Origin: Ignelater luminosus
Lineage: Eukaryota > Arthropoda > Insecta > Coleoptera > Elateridae
Length of the DNA stretch: 64,000 nucleotides
Assembly: GCA_011009095.1 (NCBI GenBank)
Contig: VTPC01090570.1
Span: forward strand, 308,479-372,478
Direction of reading: 5' to 3'
Shown: piece by piece, positions 55,880-64,000 of the stretch
Layout of the letters: every line of letters begins with the position of its first letter
Position numbering within the stretch: the stretch's first letter is position 1
The notes under the pieces: generated by a model
Database searches by the model: none
What the model was told of the DNA's origin: nothing
Seen by the model: the letters and a program-made list of their open reading frames with translations, nothing else
Made by a program: the position numbers and the translations under genes

Positions 55880-56310
55880 CGACAACAAATGAGACTAGAT
55901 TAGAATCCAGTAGATGAGCAGATTGAGAAAAAAATGAAAACAGATCAGGAAAAAAACAGACAGGAGATAAAAAGGACAAAATCTCAAATATCATCAAAAG
56001 GGAATATAAATGAAAACAAGAACTAAGATAGAGGACCAGGAGAGGATAATGGGGGATAGAAAAGAGAAAATAAAAATTGAAATAACATGGAAAAGAAAAT
56101 GAAATAAGCAGATGTACACTGTACTAAAATAAGAAACCATAATAAAAAAATGTATGGTATGGGCATATCAAATGAATGGATCAAGAAAGTTAAATGAAGC
56201 AAAGACAAGGAAAAAGAAAGTATGGAGACCAAAGAAGGTAATAAATAAATAAATGAATGAGACACTATAAATGACAAATATGAAAATGACAAAAGAAACC
56301 TTAGGATATC
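55880..56310 (+). repeat. Purine-rich tract
   Basis: The plus strand is mostly A and G over about 430 bp, with many GAAAA/AGGA words. The complementary open frames on minus are poly-Ser/Phe/Leu artefacts of this bias. No gene. Confidence 0.7.
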
Positions 56311-58353
56311 GAGGTAGTTGGTTTTGAAAACATTGTGAATCTCTTAAGATTAGGTGCATTAACCATAGTTTCTTGTGATACGTAACAGTAACCAGCACAC
56401 CTCGGCCACTTATGTGATTTAAGTACTATGTCATAATGAAGTGAAAACCCAAAAACATGATAAAAAGGCACTGGTATCTTTGATTCGGCACTGGATATAT
56501 GTTATTCAAGCAAGCACTCTGGTAGCGAATGTATTAGAATGTGTAATAATAAAACTTCTTAAAAAAAATTAAAGTGATTGTTTTATACAAATTAAAGGTA
56601 AAAAAAAACTGAAAAATATATTGGCTGACCGAAATCAAAGTATTATTGCTATTCTATTCCATTTGAAAGTTTTATTACAGCAGTTTCTATTTTGTAAGCT
56701 CACTTGCCCATTAACCCAGTATCTTTAAAAATCATAAAATTAATCATTAATAGCAAGCAGAATAAAACAATTTTAAAATTACATAATATCACTACAATAT
56801 TGAAATGATAGATGTTTCAATTTAAAAGTAAACCATAAATATGAGATCAAATATTTTTAGGAATTTCATAGGCAATTTTAATGATTATAATGCAAATGTA
56901 TAAAAGACAAAATTGGGAAAAAAACAAACAATATGTAACACAATAACACCATTAAAATTTATTTATGGAGGGACTATTTTACACTTAGGTCAGTCATATG
57001 TTCAATACTTTTCAAAATCTACATAAGAAAAGCGTATAGGTATATTGTAACAACAACCGAGAGTACGATTGGTTCCCTTTAAACAGGTTATTAGAGTACT
57101 GAGTGCATACATGGAGCCTCATATTGCTAACAGAAATACATTTTGTATCTAAGAATTCATAATTTAAGTTTTTCTCTTTTACTACAAAATAAACAAGTGG
57201 TTTTTTGCAGGTTAGTTCAAATATAAGCTGATTGAATATAACCATGTTTTACTCTGTAGTAGAATTTAATAAGCAAGAATACATTATTGTACAGCACAAA
57301 ACAATGTTATTATAAAAGTGATATCCAACAATGATATTAACAAATAATCATCATACATACATAATTCTTTAATTTAAAAACTTGATTACAATTGATAATT
57401 AATGTTTTCTCTAATCAAGATCAAGTTAGATACAAAATGAATCTGTCATATGTTGGTTGTAGGATATGCAATGTAAGGCATTTAACAGATATATTAAGTG
57501 TTTATAATACATAAAATATTTCAGAAACTATTCACTTTATAATTAATAAGGGCATCATGATATTATTATTTAGCAACAGAATATAAATGAAAAAAAAAGA
57601 ATGATTAATAAAAAAAGAAATCTATACTTACATTATAATACAGACATGTAACAAGGTTTTGTAAAAATTTAAAAGCATGTGTAATATACAAGAAAAGAAT
57701 AAATAACTGTAAATTAGTATCCAAATGCTAATTAATTTACTTTTCCACACAAAAATATAAGTAAATAAAATAAATATTATTATGCACTTAAATTAAATAA
57801 AAGCTTTAAATTCCTTAAAATCATTATCTTGACAATAAAATGTTTATTTTAATAGATTATAATTTACATAATTATAAAAATAATACAGACCACTATATGA
57901 AAACTAAGTTCACATCATGCAATTTTTAATGTAATTTCTATAACCTTCTACCCACCTGTTATATGGAGCAGAATTGAAATGGGCCACAAACGCATTAGCC
58001 AGTACCATTTTAAAATGTAAAATCGGTTATCAAGAATTGACAATGGCAATTAAACAGTTAAAATATTGCATCACCTTGAAGTTGAATACCATTTTAAAAC
58101 GTGAAACAATTTACCAAAAACTGACAAACAATAACGCTTAAATACAAACAACTAAAATATAAAATCACCTTTAAGTTAAATCCAATGCAAATTTTACATA
58201 ACAAGGAATGTAGCAAAGATTTTTCTTACATTTTTCAATATCCATGTTATATTGTTAACTAAAAATATGTATGCATATATATTTTTAATTAGCAATATAA
58301 AAATATAGAATATACATACAATTAAATACATGATCTATTAGTATAATACATTA

Positions 58354-61300
58354 TTACACTTTTCCTGTTACCTCATCGCACAATGCTGCTAATGCACTAC
58401 ATTCCTTTGTCTTTTGCTCCAATGAATCTGCCAGCGACGCATTTTTAATTTCCAAACGCTTGATAATAGCACTTAGTTTATGAATCTCCGACATGTATTG
58501 GTCTCGCATTAGTTGCATTTCTTGATTAGATCTAAAAGAAACGCTCTTTACACAAAACAATTTTACTAACTTTAACAGCATACTTTTCTATTTGCGCTTT
58601 AGCATGAGCCTTCAAAGATTCATATTTTTCCTCACTTTTACGAACACTATCTTCCGATGATATCAACGTTTGGCGTAATGTATCTTCATTGGATTTGTAG
58701 CCGTCAATTATTTTTTTGCTTCTTTCATATTTTCTAAAATGTTTCACTAATTACATTTTCTCGTTCAAATCGTCTAAAGCAATATCAATTAAATTTGAGC
58801 AGGACTTTAAAATCAAAAATTATAACATCAGAATTTAGAATGAATTATATCATTAAACAATGATATTGCTTCAGATTGATAAAATAATAAAAACTTACAA
58901 ATGAACATCCGAAAAAGCTAGTTCTAAATTTGCTAAATGTTGCTTTGCTGTTTCATGTTCTTCTTGCAACTTTTTCACTTCTGATAACTTGGTTGCCATG
59001 GTTTTTTCATATTCATTCATTATTCTCCTAAAATGTTTATTAGATAATTAGATTCCATTGTATGAATACCACCTAATTATAAAAATGATGAAAAACCAGA
59101 AATAATACTTTTACAAAGACTTTTTGTTTCTCAAACTTTTTCAAGCTATCATGATTTTCTCTGAATACAGAAGGTATTCTGTTTCAAACTTTTCTAGCAT
59201 ACCAAGATTTTGATATAAGAATTTTCAGGTTTTCTGGATTGCTGGGTAGCTACCATGTCTAATCTACCTACTTCAATTGGTAGCACAAAGCTGCAGCAAG
59301 TCACTTGCATTGCAAGAAGATTCTAAATTTCTCAAAGAAGCTGGGAAGGTTTTTGCCCTTGTTAGGCACAGAAACAAATAAATAGTAAAAGGTAACTCCA
59401 TTAAAAATATTTTATGAAGGGTTTTGAGAAAAGGTTTTCAATTATTTTTTTTTTTGAGAATGTTAATATGTTTGATATATGATGACTTAACTTTGAATTA
59501 CTGGTTCAGTTTCAGTCTCTGGACTCCTAGTTCCCTGAGCCATTCTGATTCTGCTTCAGAAATTACAATTGAAAAGTGTCTGGTTTTCAAGTTTGTCTCT
59601 GTATAACCAGAAAAGAAAGATTCCAAAGGAGAATCATCTCCATAAATGCAATAGATTTGCAGTATGTAATAAAAGTTTTATTAGGATATATTGCAGTACA
59701 ATAATTTTGGCACTGAGCCTGTTTGAACTGGACACTCTTCAATTGTACTCAAAAATACTTACTTCCTTTTTCAAGGATGTTCACTCCAAGAATTTTTAAG
59801 GATGTGAGCATTTTATAGTAACAAAATTATGTCTTAAAATGTTTCAGAAATATTGGACAAATATGAAATTTTCAGTGAAACTAACACTAAATGTGCTAGA
59901 CAGAGAAAGGCTTGTTATTTCTGCAAGTAGAAAATCATGGAAATTGATCTTTACTGTATTTGGAACTACCCTGTATATACATTTTAACTGACAAATATCA
60001 AACTAATAAGTAGCAAATTAATTCTTCTGATGCCGAAATTTCTCAGATGATTTTCTGCATTCTCAAAACTAGACATGTAAGATATCAGAAATTACTATAC
60101 ATGAAAAATATTGTGATGTTATAAAGCATTATGAAGAAGTAAACTTTTGACAAAAAATATATTTGTCCTTTAGGTATATTATAGATTTTAAAATATCATC
60201 TGCGCATACATAAGTACTTCTTGGAAATGGTTTTCAACTAAATTTTGTAACAAGATCAATATGCAATTAATTAATAATTCTAAATCGTTACACTGACAAA
60301 CTTTAGAAAACATTAAACTAAGTAAATAAAAATAAATATTTTATAATAACACTCTGAAAAAATAAAAAACTAACTTACCTATAATTTTGTTCATCATTTT
60401 TTCGTACATTTAATTCACTTAGAAGATTGCTTTCCCTTGCTTTTAAAGCTTTTAGTGTTTCTTGCAATTCTTTAGTTTGACTATTATCATTTTCTATACA
60501 TTTTTCTTCCAACTTCTCTTTTAATTGTTTGACTTCTTGCTTGTAGGCTTGCTCTCTTCTTGCAGCTTCAGCTTGACTTTTTATAATAATTTCCTCTTTT
60601 TGCCTAAGTTGCAATTCTAAAGTTGCTCGAACTTGTTGCGATGCATTAAGCTGTAATTTCAGTTCTGCATTTTCTTCTTCTTCGAGAGCTAATTTATCAG
60701 TTATATCGGCCATAGTCTTAATAGTTAAAAGATATTTTAAAATAGCACATATATCTAAATGTTTATACAAAATACATACTTTTTTGATTGTAGAGATTGC
60801 TAATGTATGTTCCTGATATTCGATAATAGTGACTGCTTTTTCAACGATTGAATTTAATAATTCTTTTGCAAATTCTTCGATGTTTGCATTAGTAGGATCC
60901 TCCAATTTAAGGTTTTCAGTATTATTTTCTACAACCCATCATAAAAATTAGACAACTGACATGTGAAATTAAAAACTATCAGGGGTAATAAAAGTGCAAA
61001 AACTTGAAAATTATTTGTGTTCAATCACAGGTGACCAGTAACATCTATTATAATTTATAACAGACGGCCAATGACCACGCCAGTTGTCAGATAGCAGGTA
61101 TTCTAACCTCAAATTAAAACTACAAGTTTTGTGGGTGTACGTAGGTATCCTGGTACTGGTATTCTGAATAAATAAATTATGTGTCTACAACTAGTATTTT
61201 CTCTTTCTTTGAAGCAATGACGCATACATATTACAATTGGGGTTACGTACATACATGTTATAGAAAACAAGAAGTTTCATTTTAAGGTAAATTCACATAC

Positions 61301-64000
61301 ACGTGACGCAACGTTATTTTTATTCCAAAACACTGATTTGTTTATTGATTACACTAACGTAAATTTCCCTTATCGAATCATTATTGTACCAAATGCAACT
61401 GCAAGGTCAAACTCCTACAAAGACAAAGATAGCGTTATAGTGAGTGCGATAAAAAGTAATAGAGACTCGCACTTCCAGGCAATTCATAGCAAGAATCAGT
61501 GGCGTAACGTAGTCCTAGGCATGCACGCACTTAACACAGATTTATGTTATTTATGTTTAAAAATAGAAAAGTGACATAAAAATCTAAAAACTCAGATAGC
61601 TTCTTCTTTATTTTAGTTGATGACCTGAAAACTGCTTGAATTTTCAAAAATCTTTAATGATTATTTATTTTACTTAGTGTTTTTATTGATACCTATCACT
61701 TTGCCTTATTATAATAAATTATAAAATAATAATAACTTCCGAAGCAATGCAAATAAATTTGAATTTGTAGTTTTACCTTTTTTTTATTCATGGTAATAAT
61801 TTAAGAAGTTAAAAGGCACTTTAAAGATTTACTCAAAAAATCTTCATAGTAATTTAAAAATAAAAATATTTCTTGCAATTTTGACAAAATAACAATGAAA
61901 TATTTTAGAATCCCTTTTTCAATCGAATCTGGATACTTTACATATTTTGTGTTTTTCGCCTTTAAGTATTTAACAACGAGTTTAAAATGAAATACCAATT
62001 TCGAATTGATATGAAATTTATTAACAAACTAATAAGAAAACATTCTTTGTAACGTGTTTTAGTGGAAATACGTAGAAATAACTGCGTTTCCAAAGTTATA
62101 TCAAAGTCACTTCTAAATTCACTATTTTTATCATTACCCAGCAAAATTGTAAGTAGTGTGCGCAGGGCCGTCTCTAGAAGCGTTTTCGAAAATTCCCTCT
62201 GAACGATCAGCATTCGAAAAACTACACAACTGCAACCGGGGTGCTTACCCGGTCAGTTTAAAGTAATCCTGGTCGACGAGTGGGGTTGAATGGGTTAGTA
62301 GTAAATTGTGACGTTTGTGAGGTTAGAAAGTTCAAGATTCAAAAACATCAAGGAATTTTTGCGCGTAATTGTTTCAGCATGGATTCAAAACACAAAAATT
62401 GTAGCTATTGCTGCTGGTTTTTCCTTTTCTCTGGCGACTTTGAAAATGACTGGGAGAATATTATGGTTGTTGCTCTTGCTCATCAATTTAAAAAATGAGA
62501 AAACAAAAATTGCTCGGAAAATGTGAGTATCACCCGATTAACCCGACCAATCTGCTGACGTCAGATGCTTGACCCGGGTATATTACCAGGTTGAATTTCC
62601 GAAAACGCCTCAGGTAAAACGTAAAATTCTCCCGTGAGCTAAGGAAAACTTCTTTCCCAGCCTCCTCCAGAAACTTACCTATTTTTCTTAATATTTTCAA
62701 ATTACTGTCATTCCTCACATAATATGACGGAGAGAAATTAATTGTAAATCGATTTTACGTATCTTCGTCTTCGTAAAAAATAAATAATTTTGAATTGCAT
62801 CATTGTTAAACGCTAGAGTTACTACTTTACAACTACAAAACAGTAATTAGAAATCGAAATGGGACAACATTAGGGAGTAGAACTGTTTTGAGAAATTTTT
62901 GAAGCAACCAAAACCGAATAAGTTACAGACGCAAAAGTAGCCAAAAGAGATTTTCTAGCTGACATATTCTGTTAGTACAGTCTGTTGCAAATTAGATTTG
63001 AACCAGAAAGATCGCAAGTATATACGCCGTCATATAAATTAGTTGCTCATATGGCGTTTTCCATATGTTTGTACAAAATTTTCAAACTTTGATATCAGAT
63101 TGAGTGAAAACAAGTCTCTTACCATTTGAGATGTCCTTAATGATCTTCGAAGGCATCGATGTTTCATTTGTGCCAGAGATAGACAAAAGTGTATTTATGT
63201 ATTCTTCACCCATTTTTTCTTTTCTATCATTTACATCTAACAAAGCAATAGCATATGCAATATTTGAAAAGTTGCTTCATTAGTTTTAGTATAGTACAGT
63301 CTGTTGTAAATTAAATTTGAATCGAAGAAATCACGCTGTCGTATAATATATTAGTTGCTGTAACTTTTCTTCGCATCACATTTAATTTTCATCAGACTGT
63401 ATTCATTTGTACATAAGATTGAGTAAAAACAAAGATCTCTTACCATTTGAGGAGTCCTCGACAATCTCTGAAGTTATCGATGTTTTATTCATTACAGACA
63501 AAAGTTCATCTATATATTCTTGGTCCATATCTTCTTTTGTAGCGTTTATAGCTGATGAAGAAATAGCATCTACAATATTGGAAAAATCACTGTAGTTAGC
63601 TTAGTTCATTAGTTTCAGTTTAGCACAGTCTGTTGAAAATTAAATTTGAATCAAAAGGATCACAACTATATATAAGTTAGATAATGTGCCTTTTCTTGCC
63701 ATCACATTTAATTTCCACTAGACTGTACCTATATCAACTCCTTATATAAGTTTGAGTGAAAACAAAAATTTGTTACCATTTGAAACGTTTTTGACAGTCT
63801 TTGAAGACACCAATGTTTGATTTGTTATAGAGCATTTTGTATCAGATAAAAGTTTGTCTAAGTATTCTTGATCCATATCTTTTGTAACGTTTATAGAAGA
63901 AATAGAATCTGCAATATTGGAGAGGTCGCTATAGTTAGTTCCATTAGTTTCAATTTAGTACAGTCTGTTGCAAATTAAATTCGAATCGGAAGAATCACAA
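58354..64000 (-). CDS. tacc: Transforming acidic coiled-coil protein (TACC), 5' end beyond window
   Basis: Centrosome and spindle protein that binds the XMAP215 microtubule polymerase through a long C-terminal coiled coil. Constitutive exons read: 60780-60928, 60379-60716, 58899-59027, 58584-58733 and 58354-58531, frame kept. They encode TMADITDKLALEEEENAELK, a long Glu/Lys/Gln coiled coil, then LAFSDVHLKYERSKKIIDGY, RKSEEKYESLKAHAKAQIEK and EQKTKECSALAALCDEVTGK, close to the TACC domain consensus (RYEKLKEVIEGYRKNEE...LKAHAEEKL...EQKTKENEELTRICDDL in vertebrates). The donor of 58584-58733 is GTATGC, chosen because only it joins AQIEK to SNQEMQLM in frame. Upstream, three tandem candidate exons (63123-63274, 63444-63589, 63777-63928) encode related acidic segments; see the repeat entry. 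The true start lies to the right of the window. Confidence 0.9.
58734..60378 (-). other. TACC introns
   Basis: Two introns (58734-58898 and 59028-60378) flank the 129-bp exon 58899-59027. The larger one is ordinary AT-rich sequence with no gene or clear repeat beyond a scattered ACCCTGTATAT word near 59969. Confidence 0.75.
60717..60779 (-). other. 63-bp TACC mini-intron, open in frame
   Basis: GTATGT...CTATTAAG separates STIKK from TMADITDKL. Its length is divisible by three and it has no in-frame stop, so retention would insert 21 residues (VCILYKHLDICAIL...). The inserted residues are hydrophobic and unlike the surrounding charged coiled coil, so splicing is the likelier state. Confidence 0.65.
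60929..63122 (-). other. TACC intron upstream of the coiled-coil exons
   Basis: About 2.2 kb. It contains MITE copy B (62178-62610), otherwise AT-rich DNA. No other exon was recognised. Confidence 0.6.
62178..62610 (+). mobile_element. AGGCGTTTTC-family MITE, copy B (433 bp)
   Basis: Left end AAGCGTTTTCGAAAATTC; the right end, inverted, reads AGGCGTTTTCGGAAATTC. Interior words CTGGTCGACGAGTGGGGTTG and GTGAGGTTAGAAAG match copy A at 55448 at about 85%. Flanks show no clear duplication. Confidence 0.75.
62975..64000 (-). repeat. Tandem array of 320-335 bp exon-plus-intron units in TACC
   Basis: The landmark CAGTCTGTTG with flanking bases recurs with unit starts at 62975, 63294, 63623 and 63958, i.e. 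spacings of 319, 329 and 335 bp; the array runs off the right edge. Each full unit contains one candidate minus-strand exon: 63777-63928 (SNIADSISS, then DQEYLDKLLS), 63444-63589 (SNIVDAISS, then DQEYIDELLS) and 63123-63274 (SNIAYAIAL, then GEEYINTLLS). Each ends TCAAATG before GTAAGA or GTAACA. Acceptors are CTATAG, CTACAG and a weaker ATGAAG. Exon lengths are 152, 146 and 152 bp, all 2 modulo 3, each open in only one frame. The protein-level resemblance across units exceeds what neutral repeats need. Confidence 0.8.

Larger units (their letters stand above)
55274..56533. mobile_element. piggyBac-like non-autonomous element, about 1.26 kb
   Basis: Left TTAA (55270-55273) followed by CACATTCGCTACCAAAG. 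The right end, inverted, reads TACATTCGCTACCAGAG, followed by TTAG, a probable mutated TTAA. Subterminal TGCCACTGG/CCAGTGCC words are also shared. No transposase frame is present. It contains a second MITE (55448-55768) and a strongly purine-biased tract (about 55880-56310). Confidence 0.6.
49576..58353. other. Intergenic region between shotgun and TACC
   Basis: Contains the shotgun 5' flank (49576-49950), a probable solo LTR (50694-51023), a piggyBac-like element with a nested MITE (55274-56533) and probably the long 3' UTR of TACC near 58 kb. Elsewhere it is AT-rich sequence with no recognisable gene. Confidence 0.5.

Noticed and set aside
56023-56398. Minus-strand frames rich in Ser, Phe and Leu
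   Set aside because: They are produced by the purine-rich strand bias of the repeat at 55880-56310, not by a protein-coding gene.
61801-62213. Minus-strand frames in the TACC intron
   Set aside because: Low-complexity Phe/Leu/Lys composition, no homology and no matching splice phases with TACC.

Overview
The window is AT-rich animal nuclear DNA with short spliced exons, introns from 63 bp to about 15.5 kb, and many DNA-transposon remnants. It is most likely from a winged insect. The main evidence is an E-cadherin of the DE-cadherin (shotgun) type: about 7-8 cadherin repeats, a degenerate EGF/cysteine region, one laminin-G domain and a beta-catenin-binding tail, an architecture known from insects. 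The order within insects cannot be told from this sequence. Exon limits were read by hand from GT/AG signals, conserved protein sequence and codon phase. In the five genes complete to their stop codon, every reported splice junction keeps the reading frame.

Six genes are well supported, all on the minus strand. (1) 49-2487: MAP-kinase-activated protein kinase 2 (MAPk-Ak2/MK2), six exons, with the 3' end outside the window. (2) 7937-10242: UTP6, a small-subunit processome HAT-repeat protein, five exons, about 586 aa. (3) 11626-12310: a four-transmembrane protein of about 169 aa (pasiflora-like, tentative), four exons. (4) 14137-16974: exonuclease 1 (EXO1), six exons, about 829 aa. (5) 24352-49575: shotgun/DE-cadherin, 15 exons, about 1472 aa; the signal-peptide exon lies about 15.5 kb upstream of exon 2. 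(6) 58354 to the right edge: TACC, a centrosomal coiled-coil protein, with its 5' end outside the window. The genes have unrelated cellular roles (stress kinase, ribosome assembly, membrane protein, DNA repair, adhesion, mitotic spindle). Nothing suggests they work as a pathway.

Between and inside the genes lies a mosaic of transposable elements, several with clear terminal inverted repeats and target-site duplications. There is a hAT element (5308-6705, perfect 8-bp TSD) carrying a nested Harbinger-type MITE (5916-6564, TSD TAA) and a 21-bp minisatellite. A pair of related hAT MITEs sits at 22140-22319 and 23072-23276. A 108-bp palindromic MITE lies at 20313-20420 and a pogo/Tigger-like MITE at 25441-25878. 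Tc1 and mariner transposase relics lie in shotgun introns. A piggyBac-like element at about 55274-56533 contains another MITE, and a likely solo LTR spans 50694-51023.

The most interesting observation is at the right edge. At least three tandem copies of a 320-335 bp exon-plus-intron unit lie in the TACC gene. Their predicted exons are 152, 146 and 152 bp. Each begins and ends in a phase that keeps frame only if one copy (not zero, two or three) is spliced between the flanking exons, which is the arithmetic of a mutually exclusive exon cluster.
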